Source: Pseudomonas sp. Fl4BN1 (GTDB taxonomy: Bacteria > Pseudomonadota > Gammaproteobacteria > Pseudomonadales > Pseudomonadaceae). From it: a DNA stretch of 64,000 nucleotides. The stretch's first letter is position 1; the number at the start of each line of letters is the position of its first letter. This document shows positions 26,492-35,438 of the stretch, piece by piece. A program made the position numbers and the translations under genes. The notes beneath the pieces are model-generated. The model saw only the letters and a program-made list of their open reading frames with translations. It made no database searches and had not been told where the DNA came from. The stretch lies in NCBI RefSeq assembly GCF_009908285.1, contig NZ_JAAARM010000016.1, positions 62,001-126,000 on the forward strand, given 5' to 3'.

Positions 26492-26714
26492 GCCTTTATT
26501 GGTTGTGTTAGAGGTCAGTAATGCCTAAGCCACAATTGAGAAGATGAAATGTTTGGTGAGCAATTTCATTTGCAAAATCCCCTGGATTTTTCTATAGGTC
26601 AGAGCCCCTCGGTTCTGACCTTATTTGTCGTTCCTGGAGCAAAAGCATCGTCCTTGTCTGTTCGATACTGTTTGCTTCATATCGCTTAATCACGCTCGTC
26701 GTAACGGGAGCCGT
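26492..26714. other. mucB-mucD gap with hairpin; mucC absent
   Basis: In P. aeruginosa mucC lies here. This 223-bp gap has no mucC. It contains a hairpin, AGGTCAGA (26596-26603) with TCTGACCT (26614-26621), loop 10, followed by TATTTG, and a GCAA-TTTCAT-TTGC inverted repeat at about 26556-26574. It may hold a mucD promoter or attenuator. Confidence 0.55.
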
Positions 26715-28145
26715 ATGTCGATACCACGCTTGAAGTCTTACTTCACCATTTTTGCCACCGTATTGGTGCTTGGGCAGGCCGTGTCTGCCCAGGCGGCCGA
26801 ATTGCCTGATTTCACGCAACTGGTCGAGCAGGCCTCGCCTGCGGTGGTGAACATCAGTACCACGCAGAAACTGCCGGATCGCAAGGTCTCCAACTCGGCG
26901 CAGATGCCCGATCTGGAAGGCCTGCCTCCGATGTTGCGCGAGTTTTTCGAGCGTGGCATGCCACAGCAGCGTTCTCCGCGAGGGGATCGCCAGCGTGAAG
27001 CGCAATCCCTGGGTTCGGGGTTCATCATTTCTCCGGATGGCTACATCCTGACCAACAATCATGTGATTGCTGATGCGGATGAGATTCTCGTACGCCTGGC
27101 TGATCGCAGTGAGTTGAAAGCCAAGTTGATCGGCACCGACCCACGTTCCGACGTGGCGTTGTTGAAAATCGACGGTAAAGACCTGCCGGTGCTGAAAATG
27201 GGCAAATCCCAGGACCTCAAGGCCGGTCAATGGGTCGTGGCGATCGGCTCGCCGTTCGGCTTCGACCATACCGTGACCCAAGGTATCGTCAGTGCCATCG
27301 GCCGTAGCTTGCCCAACGAAAACTACGTACCGTTCATTCAGACCGACGTGCCAATCAACCCAGGTAACTCTGGTGGCCCGCTGTTCAACCTGGCGGGCGA
27401 AGTGGTGGGCATCAACTCGCAGATCTATACCCGTTCTGGCGGCTTCATGGGCGTTTCCTTCGCGATCCCGATCGATGTGGCCATGGACGTTTCCAACCAG
27501 CTCAAAACTGGCGGCAAAGTCAGCCGTGGCTGGTTGGGCGTGGTGATTCAGGAGGTCAACAAGGACCTGGCTGAATCCTTCGGCCTGGAAAAACCAGCCG
27601 GGGCCCTGGTGGCGCAGATTCAGGACGACGGTCCTGCGGCCAAGGGTGGCTTGCAAGTGGGTGACGTGATTCTCAGCCTGAACGGCCAGCCTATCGTCAT
27701 GTCGGCGGACTTGCCGCATTTGGTGGGTGCACTGAAGGCCGGCGCCAAGGCCAACCTGGAAGTGATCCGCGACGGCAAGCACAAGAGTGTCGAGCTGACC
27801 GTGGGCGCGATTCCCGAGGAAGACAAAGACCTGAGCATGCTGCCGAAATCCGGTGTCGAGCGCAGCAGCAATCGCCTCGGCGTAGCTGTGGTCGAACTCA
27901 ACGCTGAGCAGAAGAAGACCTTCGACCTCAAGGGCGGTGTGGTTATCAAGGAAGTCCAGGACGGCCCTGCGGCGCTGATCGGCCTGCAGCCGGGCGACGT
28001 GATCACCCACCTGAACAACCAAGCGATCACTACAGCCAAGGAGTTCACCGAAATCGCCAAGGCGCTACCGAAGAATCGTTCGGTGTCCATGCGTGTACTG
28101 CGTCAGGGTCGAGCCAGCTTCATCACCTTCAAACTGGCGGAGTAA
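26715..28145 (+). CDS. mucD: DegP/HtrA-type periplasmic serine protease MucD
   Basis: 476 aa from the ATG at 26715 (GGGAG upstream). Signal peptide ends AQA-AELPDF. Trypsin-like domain with triad His in TNNHVIADADE, Asp in DPRSDVALLKI and Ser219 in NPGNSGGPLF. Two PDZ domains follow (KGGLQVGDVILSLNGQPI near 320; LIGLQPGDVITHLNNQAI near 430). It degrades misfolded envelope proteins and indirectly limits AlgU activation. Confidence 0.95.
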   Translation: MSIPRLKSYFTIFATVLVLGQAVSAQAAELPDFTQLVEQASPAVVNISTTQKLPDRKVSNSAQMPDLEGLPPMLREFFERGMPQQRSPRGDRQREAQSLGSGFIISPDGYILTNNHVIADADEILVRLADRSELKAKLIGTDPRSDVALLKIDGKDLPVLKMGKSQDLKAGQWVVAIGSPFGFDHTVTQGIVSAIGRSLPNENYVPFIQTDVPINPGNSGGPLFNLAGEVVGINSQIYTRSGGFMGVSFAIPIDVAMDVSNQLKTGGKVSRGWLGVVIQEVNKDLAESFGLEKPAGALVAQIQDDGPAAKGGLQVGDVILSLNGQPIVMSADLPHLVGALKAGAKANLEVIRDGKHKSVELTVGAIPEEDKDLSMLPKSGVERSSNRLGVAVVELNAEQKKTFDLKGGVVIKEVQDGPAALIGLQPGDVITHLNNQAITTAKEFTEIAKALPKNRSVSMRVLRQGRASFITFKLAE

Positions 28146-28171
28146 GCCGCCAGGCAGAAGGCTTGCCCAAT

Positions 28172-28206
28172 AAAAAGCCCGCTTCGTGAGAGGCGGGCTT
28201 TTTTGT
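28172..28206 (+). terminator. Intrinsic terminator of the algU-mucD operon
   Basis: AGCCCGC (28176-28182) pairs with GCGGGCT (28193-28199), with five A before and TTTTTT after. It stands between the convergent mucD and bepA-like genes. Confidence 0.9.
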
Positions 28207-28217
28207 GGGGGAATGCT

Positions 28218-29651
28218 TCAGCGCATCATATCCTTGACCATCTGTTCCTGGTCCATCATCTCGCGCTGACGAGCGTCGATTCTCGATGACAGAGGGAAGT
28301 TGCTGCCGGCTCGGCGTTTGGCAAAGTCCAGTTGCTGGATGGCTTGGCGGTAGTCGCCCACCAAGGCGAAATACTCAGCTCGGGCCTGATGCAGGCCGAT
28401 GATGTTGCCCGAAAGGCCGCGGGTTTCTGCCACCAGGTACCAGACATCAGGATCATCGGGGCGGCTTTTCAGCAGGCCTTCCAGGGCCTTTTCGGCATCG
28501 GCCGGGCGGTTCTGCTTGAGCAGCAAGTCAACCCGGACCTGATTCAGCGGGTAGTTGCCCGGGTACAGGTTGAGCATCCGTTCGAGTCGGGCTTGTGCAT
28601 CCGGTAGGCGGCTGTTGGCCATGTCCAGTTCGATCTGGGCCAGATTGTAGGTGATGTCATTGGGTGACTTGGCCAGCAACGGCTTGAGGTTTTCCCGGGC
28701 CTCGTTCCATTGGCTGCCTTTGATCTGAGCGATGGCGAGGCCATAGCGGGCGATGTCGTTCTTCGGGTTCTCATCGAGCTGCGCGCGAAAGCGCTTGGCA
28801 GCCAGCCCTGGTGAATCTTCGTAGTTCAACTGCACCCTTGCGCGGATCAGTTGATAGCGCAGGCTGTCCTCGGTGCCGCCGAGCTTGGCCTGCTCCGCGC
28901 GGTTGCGGGTGTCGGCGATCCGCGACTCGGTGACCGGGTGAGTCAGGAGGAACTCCGGCGGCTTGGCATCAAAGCGGTACTGGCGCATCAAGCGTTCAAA
29001 CATGGTAGGCATCGACCGTGGGTCGTAGCCGGCCTTCTCCAGGTTGAGAATGCCGATACGGTCGGCTTCCTGCTCATTCTGTCGGGAGAAGCGTCGTTGT
29101 TCCTGGATGGCGGCAGCCTGGGTGCCGGCAATGGTGGCGATCCCCGCATCACCGGCGCCAGCAGCGGCAATCACGATCCCGGCCAGCAGCGCTGCCATCA
29201 TCGGTATCTGCATTCGTTGCTGGGCTTCGACGCCGCGGGCGAAGTGGCGTTGGGACAAGTGAGCCAGTTCGTGGGCCAGTACCGAGGCGTACTCGCCTTC
29301 AGTCTGGGCATTGAGAAACAGTCCGCCGTTGACCCCGATAATTCCGCCGGGGGCAGCAAAGGCGTTGAGCTGTGGGCTGTTGATCAGGATGAACTCTAGG
29401 CGCCGGTCGTTGACCTGGCTGGTTTCCACCAGTTTGTAGACGCTGGTTTCGACGTAGTCCTTGAGTTGCGGGTCGTTGAGTTGCGAGACCTGGCTGCGCA
29501 GCAGCGCCAGCCAGGCACGGCCCAGTTGGTATTCCTGTTGCGGGGAGACGATGGCTGAACTGGCATCACCGAGTGACGGCAAGTCGTCGGCGAAGCCCGG
29601 TGAGGCGAGCAGGCAAGCGAGCGTCAGCAGGGTAGGGCGCAATAAATTCAT
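28218..29651 (-). CDS. bepA: M48 metalloprotease with TPR repeats, BepA-like
   Basis: 477 aa from the ATG at 29651. Signal peptide to about residue 22 (PGFA-DD). The zinc site is HELAHLSQRHF (HExxH), with downstream Glu in NEQEADRIG. The C-terminal half is TPR-rich (residues about 290-460). This is the YfgC/BepA family, periplasmic quality control of outer-membrane proteins such as LptD. A TTG start at 29672 is possible but unlikely. Confidence 0.88.
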   Translation of the reverse strand: MNLLRPTLLTLACLLASPGFADDLPSLGDASSAIVSPQQEYQLGRAWLALLRSQVSQLNDPQLKDYVETSVYKLVETSQVNDRRLEFILINSPQLNAFAAPGGIIGVNGGLFLNAQTEGEYASVLAHELAHLSQRHFARGVEAQQRMQIPMMAALLAGIVIAAAGAGDAGIATIAGTQAAAIQEQRRFSRQNEQEADRIGILNLEKAGYDPRSMPTMFERLMRQYRFDAKPPEFLLTHPVTESRIADTRNRAEQAKLGGTEDSLRYQLIRARVQLNYEDSPGLAAKRFRAQLDENPKNDIARYGLAIAQIKGSQWNEARENLKPLLAKSPNDITYNLAQIELDMANSRLPDAQARLERMLNLYPGNYPLNQVRVDLLLKQNRPADAEKALEGLLKSRPDDPDVWYLVAETRGLSGNIIGLHQARAEYFALVGDYRQAIQQLDFAKRRAGSNFPLSSRIDARQREMMDQEQMVKDMMR

Positions 29652-29884
29652 GCACAAAGCCTTAATCGACAAAGGCTCTACTGTAGCTGGACACCTGGCT
29701 GGGGACCAGACAAAGGCAGTGAAAACTCTCGCGATAAAACGTGCTTTGTGGAGAATCCCAGCGTCTATTCCATCAGCGCCATAAATGCTTGGTTCAATGC
29801 TCTGTAGTCGGGCTTCTTTATTGCAGCTCCGCGGACCTTGCAGGGTATTCTAGGCGCCTTGAATATGTGACCGGAGTAACGGCA

Positions 29885-30124
29885 ATGACCGATGTTGTAG
29901 CCCATGATGCCGAGCTGGATGCCAGTGGGCTGAACTGCCCATTGCCGCTGCTCAAGGCCAAGATGGAACTCAATCGCCTGGCCAGTGGCGCGGTGCTCAA
30001 GGTCATTGCCACCGATGCCGGGTCCCAGCGTGACTTCCGCACTTTCGCCCGGTTGGCCGGTCATACCCTGCTGCGTGAAGAGGACGAGGCTGGGGTTTAT
30101 CGTTATTGGCTGAAAAAGGCCTGA
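29885..30124 (+). CDS. TusA/SirA-family sulfur carrier
   Basis: 79 aa. The family motif is ASGLNCPLPLLKAK with the active Cys18 in CPxP. TusA proteins relay persulfide sulfur, e.g. for tRNA thiolation, but Pseudomonas has several paralogs, so a specific role is not claimed. It stands 33 nt before a permease gene on the same strand. Confidence 0.88.
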   Translation: MTDVVAHDAELDASGLNCPLPLLKAKMELNRLASGAVLKVIATDAGSQRDFRTFARLAGHTLLREEDEAGVYRYWLKKA

Positions 30125-30157
30125 CTGCCGTTCACCGCTTTCATCTAAGGATCATTG

Positions 30158-31228
30158 ATGTTCAAAGTGCTACGTGACTGGATACAACGCTATTTCTCGG
30201 ATGAAGAGGCGGTGGTGCTGGCGGTCTTGCTGTTTCTGGCCTTCGCTGCCGTCCTGACCCTGGGCGGAATGCTCGCACCGGTGCTGGCGGGCATGGTCCT
30301 GGCTTACCTGATGCAGGGGCTGGTGCTGAGCCTGGAGCGGCTGCGCTTGCCCGGAGGGGCAGCGGTAGGGTTGGTGTTCGCCCTGTTCATGGGGTTGCTG
30401 CTGGTGTTCATCCTGGTGGTGGTGCCGCTGCTCTGGCATCAGTTGATCACCCTGTTCAACGAGCTGCCTGGCATGCTCGCCAAGTGGCAATCGTTGTTGC
30501 TGCTGTTGCCCGAGCGCTATCCGCACTTGGTGTCGGATGAGCAGGTGCTGCAGGCCATCGAGGTGGCGCGAGGCGAGATCGGCAAGTTCGTGCAGTGGGC
30601 GCTGACCTTCTCTCTGTCCAGCCTGCCCTTGCTGGTGAACATCATGATCTACCTGGTGCTGGTACCGATTCTGGTGTTCTTCTTCCTCAAGGATCGGGCG
30701 ATGATCAGCCGCTGGGTCATCGGTTATCTACCGCGGGAGCGAACGCTGATCACCCGGGTGGCCCAGGAGATGAACCGGCAGATCGCCAACTACATCCGTG
30801 GCAAGGTCATCGAGATCGTGATCTGCGGTGGGGTGACCTACATTGCCTTCGTCGCGCTGGGCCTCAACTATGCGGCCCTGTTGGCGCTACTGGTGGGGAT
30901 TTCGGTGGTGGTGCCCTATGTCGGGGCGGTGGTGGTGACGGTGCCAGTGGCGCTGATTGCTCTATTCCAGTGGGGGTGGAGCGATCAGTTCATCTACCTG
31001 ATGGCGGTCTACGGGATCATCCAGACCCTGGACGGCAACGTGCTGGTGCCACTGCTGTTTTCCGGGGCGGTGAACCTGCATCCGGTGGCGATTATCTGTG
31101 CAGTGCTGTTGTTCGGCGGGTTGTGGGGGTTCTGGGGGATATTCTTTGCGATTCCCCTGGCCACATTGTTCAAGGCGGTGCTGGATGCCTGGCCGAGGAA
31201 GGACCCGGTGGTGGCGCCTTTACTCTAG
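30158..31228 (+). CDS. AI-2E family (PerM-like) membrane permease
   Basis: 356 aa from the ATG at 30158; TAAGGATC lies upstream. About 7-8 helices, with the conserved YVGAVVVTVPVALIALFQWG and IIQTLDGNVLVPLLFSGAVNLHPVAIICAVLLFGGLWGFWGIFFAIPLATL blocks of the family. Members export small molecules or ions (autoinducer-2, Na+). The substrate is unknown. Confidence 0.88.
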   Translation: MFKVLRDWIQRYFSDEEAVVLAVLLFLAFAAVLTLGGMLAPVLAGMVLAYLMQGLVLSLERLRLPGGAAVGLVFALFMGLLLVFILVVVPLLWHQLITLFNELPGMLAKWQSLLLLLPERYPHLVSDEQVLQAIEVARGEIGKFVQWALTFSLSSLPLLVNIMIYLVLVPILVFFFLKDRAMISRWVIGYLPRERTLITRVAQEMNRQIANYIRGKVIEIVICGGVTYIAFVALGLNYAALLALLVGISVVVPYVGAVVVTVPVALIALFQWGWSDQFIYLMAVYGIIQTLDGNVLVPLLFSGAVNLHPVAIICAVLLFGGLWGFWGIFFAIPLATLFKAVLDAWPRKDPVVAPLL

Positions 31229-31233
31229 ATAAT

Positions 31234-31260
31234 GCGGGGCGGCTGATTCAGCCGCCCCGC
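31234..31260. terminator. Perfect palindromic hairpin between convergent genes
   Basis: GCGGGGCGGCTGA pairs with TCAGCCGCCCCGC with a single T as the axis, a 13-bp perfect stem. It sits between the ends of the permease gene and bcp. There is no strong U-tract, so termination may rely on stem strength. Confidence 0.7.
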
Positions 31261-31265
31261 TGCTT

Positions 31266-31739
31266 TCAGGCCTTGTTCAGGGCCTGGGCCGCGGCCAGTA
31301 CGGCGTCGACATGGCCAGGAACCTTGACCCCGCGCCACTCCTGGCGCAGCACGCCGTCCTTGTCGATGAGAAAGGTGCTGCGGTCCACGCCCAGGTATTC
31401 CTTGCCGTAGAGCTTCTTCAGCTTGATCACGTCAAACAGCTGGCAGACGGCTTCATCCTTGTCGCTGATCAGCTCGAAGGGGAACTCCTGCTTGCACTTG
31501 AAGTTTTCGTGGGATTTCAGGCTGTCGCGGGAGATGCCAAAGATCTCGGTGTTGGCGGCCTGAAAGGCGGCGTATTGATCACGAAAGCCCTGGCCCTCGG
31601 TGGTGCAGCCCGGGGTGCTGTCCTTGGGGTAGAAGTAGATCACCACTTGCTTGCCCTTGAGGTCGGACAGGCTGACGGTCTGGCCACTGGTGGCTGGGGC
31701 CTGGAAATCGGCGACGGGTTGGTCGATAGCAACGGCCAT
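31266..31739 (-). CDS. bcp: Thioredoxin-dependent peroxiredoxin Bcp/PrxQ
   Basis: 157 aa. Peroxidatic Cys45 lies in DSTPGCTTEGQGFRD. The normal second Cys of two-Cys Bcp (CT/C five residues later) is absent: the motif reads C-TTEG. Other Cys are present (CKQEF, VCQLF). It reduces peroxides and lipid hydroperoxides. It follows gcvR by 10 nt on the same strand. Confidence 0.9.
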   Translation of the reverse strand: MAVAIDQPVADFQAPATSGQTVSLSDLKGKQVVIYFYPKDSTPGCTTEGQGFRDQYAAFQAANTEIFGISRDSLKSHENFKCKQEFPFELISDKDEAVCQLFDVIKLKKLYGKEYLGVDRSTFLIDKDGVLRQEWRGVKVPGHVDAVLAAAQALNKA

Positions 31740-31749
31740 GGGAGCTTCC

Positions 31750-32310
31750 TTACATGGGGTTCTGTGGGCGCCAGGGTTCGATCAGCGCATCGAGGTTCAT
31801 GGCGTCGGCAAAGTCCAGGAACTGGTCGCGCAACCAGCTGATCTGGGTGCCGGCGGGCAAGGTCACGGTAAACGTGGCGTTGAGCATGGTGCCGCCGGTT
31901 TGCGGAGCCTGGTAGGTATCGCAGGTGAGGTTTTCCAGCTCGACTTGATGATCGATGAAGAACTGGCACAGCTCATTGATGATGTCCGAGCGGTACGCCG
32001 AGCTAACGTAGGCGACATAAGGCAGGGCTTGGGGACGGTTCTCCAAAGCGGCGCTGCGCACCACGTTGACCGTGAAGGCGTGCTTCTTGGCCAGGAACGG
32101 CAGGCCACCTTCCAGGCGTGCCAGGGCGTCCCAGCTGCCGGAAATCTCTAGAACCAGCGCGCTGCACTCGCCATGCCGGGTCAGGCGCGAGGTCACCACG
32201 GCGCAGCGATTTTCATGGCTGGCGCGGCACAGGACGTTGGTCAGCTCCATGGGGTTGGCGCCGAGGGCACTGATGACAAGGAATTGTTCGCGAACTGTGG
32301 GGGTGGACAT
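31750..32310 (-). CDS. gcvR: Glycine cleavage system regulator GcvR-like ACT protein
   Basis: 186 aa with two ACT domains (about 8-80 and 95-175): REQFLVISALGANPMELTNVL and YVAYVSSAYRSDIINELCQFF. In E. coli GcvR modulates GcvA at glycine-cleavage genes. It is divergent from dapA. GcvA has not been seen in the window, so the exact role is by homology only. Confidence 0.82.
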   Translation of the reverse strand: MSTPTVREQFLVISALGANPMELTNVLCRASHENRCAVVTSRLTRHGECSALVLEISGSWDALARLEGGLPFLAKKHAFTVNVVRSAALENRPQALPYVAYVSSAYRSDIINELCQFFIDHQVELENLTCDTYQAPQTGGTMLNATFTVTLPAGTQISWLRDQFLDFADAMNLDALIEPWRPQNPM

Positions 32311-32635
32311 GCAGCATTCCTAAAGCGATGAGCGGTCGATACTTTTAACAAGTCGGTGTCGGACAAGTCCGGCAAGCGAATCTTCAAGGCCTTGAACCAC
32401 AAGCCGGCGCCAGGCCCCGAAACTCTCGGAACACAGGCTGGCAACGCAGGAATGGGGCTTTAGAGATCCAACAGGCAGGCAATAACCCGGTTTACACGCT
32501 TATCAGTAGCGATCAAAGCCTGAAGGGTAGCGAAAAGCATCGCTCAGGGGAATGCTCAAGGCGCGGGACTTCGCTTGTGCAAGGAACTTGGCGCCAGTAC
32601 CATTACCGCTCTCTTTTTCCGGCAGGAGCGGTTGC
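32311..32635. other. gcvR-dapA divergent region
   Basis: 325 bp with no gene. A TTTACA-like stretch near 32490 may be part of a dapA promoter, but no good -10 pairs with it. GGAACTT near 32583 resembles an AlgU -35 but lacks a correctly spaced -10. Confidence 0.35.
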
Positions 32636-33514
32636 ATGATTGCGGGCAGTATGGTGGCACTGGTCACACCCATGGATGCACAGGGGAATCTCGACTGGGA
32701 CAGCCTGAGCAAACTGGTGGACTTCCACCTGCAAGAGGGCACCAACGCCATCGTGGCGGTCGGCACTACAGGTGAGTCGGCCACCCTGGATGTCAACGAA
32801 CACATCGAAGTGATTCGTCGGGTGGTTGCCCAGGTTGCAGGGCGTATCCCGGTGATTGCCGGTACCGGTGCCAACTCGACGCGTGAAGCGATCGAACTGA
32901 CCACCAACGCGAAGAACGCCGGCGCCGATGCTTGCCTGCTGGTGACCCCGTACTACAACAAGCCGACCCAGGAAGGCCTGTATCAGCATTTCCGCGCCAT
33001 TGCCGAGGCCGTGGACATCCCGCAGATCCTCTACAACGTACCGGGCCGCACCGCTTGCGACATGCAGGCCGAGACCGTGATTCGCCTGTCCACCGTGAAA
33101 AACATCATCGGAGTCAAGGAAGCCACCGGCGACCTGCAGCGCGCCAAGGACATCTTGGCAGGCGTGAGTAGCGACTTCCTGGTGTATTCCGGCGATGACG
33201 CTACGGCGGTCGAGCTGATCCTGCTGGGTGGCAAGGGCAATATCTCGGTGACTGCCAACGTAGCTCCGCGTGCCATGAGCGAGCTGTGCGCGGCAGCGAT
33301 GGCCGGCGATGCGGTCAAGGCCCGAGCGATTCACCAAACATTGATGCCGCTGAACAAGACCTTGTTCATCGAATCCAACCCTATTCCCGTGAAATGGGCC
33401 CTGCACGAAATGGGCTTGATGCCGGACGGTATCCGTCTGCCGCTCACCTGGCTCAGTGCAGCCTGTCACGAACCGCTGCGGCAGGCCATGCGCCAGTCCG
33501 GCGTCTTGGTTTAA
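32636..33514 (+). CDS. dapA: 4-hydroxy-tetrahydrodipicolinate synthase
   Basis: 292 aa, same length as E. coli DapA. Schiff-base Lys161 (IIGVKEATGD), Tyr133 (LYNVPGRT) and the GTTGES phosphate-like loop near 43-48 are all in register with E. coli. It condenses pyruvate with aspartate semialdehyde in lysine and peptidoglycan synthesis. ATG at 32636 has GGAG upstream; the frame's extension to 32552 is not used. bamC follows by 17 nt. Confidence 0.97.
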   Translation: MIAGSMVALVTPMDAQGNLDWDSLSKLVDFHLQEGTNAIVAVGTTGESATLDVNEHIEVIRRVVAQVAGRIPVIAGTGANSTREAIELTTNAKNAGADACLLVTPYYNKPTQEGLYQHFRAIAEAVDIPQILYNVPGRTACDMQAETVIRLSTVKNIIGVKEATGDLQRAKDILAGVSSDFLVYSGDDATAVELILLGGKGNISVTANVAPRAMSELCAAAMAGDAVKARAIHQTLMPLNKTLFIESNPIPVKWALHEMGLMPDGIRLPLTWLSAACHEPLRQAMRQSGVLV

Positions 33515-33531
33515 TTGAGGAAGTACAACGC

Positions 33532-34647
33532 ATGAAGCGAATGGCCGGACTTTCCGCACTTGCCTTGATTATCTCCAGCACCAGTGGCTGCGGTTGGATC
33601 TGGGGCCCGGAAGGCTACTTCCGTGACCGGGGTAGCGATTATCTACAAGCGCAACAAACAGCACCGATGCAATTGCCGCCGGATGTTCAGACTGCCAAGC
33701 GTCTGGATCCGTTGCTGCCGATTCCGCGCAACGTAGCGGATGACAACGTCAAGGGCGAGTACCAGGTACCGCGTCCGCAGCCGCTGTCGGCAATTGCCGA
33801 TGCCAGCGATTACACCTTGCAGAAAAGCGGGGATTCCCGTTGGGTCATGGCCCAGCATCCACCGGCCGAAGTCTGGCCGGTCGCGGTGCAGTTCTTCCAG
33901 GACAACGGTTTCCGCCTGGATCAGCAGCGTCCGCAGACAGGTGAGTTCACCACCAGCTGGCAGCGTTCCGACGAGCTTTCCACTGCTGTGGCCAAGCGCC
34001 TGAGCAGTGCCGGTGTTGCCGCCGGCAGCGAGACCCGTGTGCGGGTGCGTATCGAGCCGGGCGTCCAGCGCAACACCAGCGAAGTCTACGTGGTCAGCGC
34101 CGAGCGTCCCGCCGGTAGCACTGCCGATGTGGACTTCACCAACCGTTCGCTCAACACCGGCCTGGACGCTGCGCTGGTGGATGACATGCTGGCAAGCATG
34201 AGCCGTACCTCCGAGAAGGGTGGTTCGGTTTCCCTGCTGGCGGCACGTGATTTCGATACCCCGAGCCGGGTCAGCCTCAGCGAAGACGGCAGCGGCAACC
34301 CGGTGCTGAACCTGGGTGCCGATCTCGATCGCGCCTGGTCCAGTGTCGGCCGCGCCCTGGAGCAGGGCGAGTGGCGGGTTGAGGACATCAACCGCAGCCT
34401 GGGCCTGTATTACATCAACCTGGCGGAAAAAGCCGAGAAGAAAAACGACGAGCCAGGCTTCTTCGGCAAGTTGTTCGGCAGCAAGCCGGCCAAGGAAGAG
34501 ATCGAAGCCCGCGCCGAGCGTTATCAGGTTCGCCTGAGCAAGGTGGGTGAGAACGTACAGGTCACCGTCGAGAAGAACATCAACACCGTGGCGCCTGCCG
34601 ATGTGGCGCGCAAAGTGTTGGGCGTGATTCAGGACAACCTGGGCTGA
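33532..34647 (+). CDS. bamC: Outer-membrane assembly lipoprotein BamC
   Basis: 371 aa. Lipobox ISSTSGC gives lipidated Cys20. The flexible N-terminal region (about 21-100) is followed by two helix-grip domains. The order dapA-bamC is conserved in gamma-proteobacteria. BamC is a lipoprotein of the BamABCDE machine that inserts beta-barrel proteins. Confidence 0.93.
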   Translation: MKRMAGLSALALIISSTSGCGWIWGPEGYFRDRGSDYLQAQQTAPMQLPPDVQTAKRLDPLLPIPRNVADDNVKGEYQVPRPQPLSAIADASDYTLQKSGDSRWVMAQHPPAEVWPVAVQFFQDNGFRLDQQRPQTGEFTTSWQRSDELSTAVAKRLSSAGVAAGSETRVRVRIEPGVQRNTSEVYVVSAERPAGSTADVDFTNRSLNTGLDAALVDDMLASMSRTSEKGGSVSLLAARDFDTPSRVSLSEDGSGNPVLNLGADLDRAWSSVGRALEQGEWRVEDINRSLGLYYINLAEKAEKKNDEPGFFGKLFGSKPAKEEIEARAERYQVRLSKVGENVQVTVEKNINTVAPADVARKVLGVIQDNLG

Positions 34648-34651
34648 TCAG

Positions 34652-35410
34652 ATGCGTTTTGCCGTTCTCGGCAGTGGTAGCCAAGGGAATGGCACGCTGA
34701 TCGCCAGTGCTGACACTTACGTTTTGGTGGATTGTGGTTTCTCCTTGCGGGAAACCGAGCGGCGCCTGCTGCGCCTGGGAGTCGATCCCGCACAGCTGAG
34801 CGCCATCCTGGTGACCCACGAACATGCCGACCACGTGCATGGCGTGGGTTTGCTGTCTCGGCGCTACAATCTACCGGTCTACCTCAGCCAGGGTACTTTG
34901 CGCGGGATGCGCAAGCCCGTGGAGCCCACAGGGTTTGTCAGCGCTGGTGAGTCATTGCAGATCGGCGCTTTGTGCATCGATGTGATTGCCGTTGCCCACG
35001 ATGCCCAGGAGCCTACGCAGTTTGTCTTCAGCGATGGTCAGCGCCGTTTCGGCCTGCTGACCGACCTGGGTTCCTACTGTGCTGGTGTGCTGGACGGTTA
35101 CCGTGGGCTGGACGCCTTGATGATCGAGGCCAATCACTGCCGCGACCGGCTGGCTCGTGGTCATTACCCGTACTTTCTCAAGCAGCGGGTTGGCGGCGAT
35201 CAAGGACATTTGAACAACCATCAGGCCGCAAGCCTGGTGGCCGAATTGGGATGGCAGGACCTGCAGCATCTGGTCCTGGCCCATCTGAGCAGCAAGAACA
35301 ACCTGCCGCAGCTGGCCCGGCAATGTTTTGTCGACACCCTTGGGTGCGACCCGGACTGGCTGCAACTGGCCGATCAAGATTCAGGGCTCGACTGGCGTCA
35401 CATCGCCTAG
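34652..35410 (+). CDS. MBL-fold metallo-hydrolase (YycJ/WalJ-like)
   Basis: 252 aa. Metallo-beta-lactamase motif VTHEHADHVHG with HxHxDH near 53-58; later metal ligands in DLGSYC (Asp) and LAHLSSKN (His). It begins MRFAVLGSGSQGNGTLI. It lies 4 nt after bamC and 28 nt before purC, in a conserved Pseudomonas operon. Relatives include WalJ/VicX of Gram-positives; the substrate is unknown. Confidence 0.87.
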   Translation: MRFAVLGSGSQGNGTLIASADTYVLVDCGFSLRETERRLLRLGVDPAQLSAILVTHEHADHVHGVGLLSRRYNLPVYLSQGTLRGMRKPVEPTGFVSAGESLQIGALCIDVIAVAHDAQEPTQFVFSDGQRRFGLLTDLGSYCAGVLDGYRGLDALMIEANHCRDRLARGHYPYFLKQRVGGDQGHLNNHQAASLVAELGWQDLQHLVLAHLSSKNNLPQLARQCFVDTLGCDPDWLQLADQDSGLDWRHIA

Positions 35411-35438
35411 CCCACCTACTTAGCAAGCGGAGCCCATC

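Noticed and set aside
32583..32615. GGAACTT before dapA as an AlgU promoter
   Set aside because: No TC-type -10 at 16-17 bp spacing; the nearest candidate is about 20 bp away.
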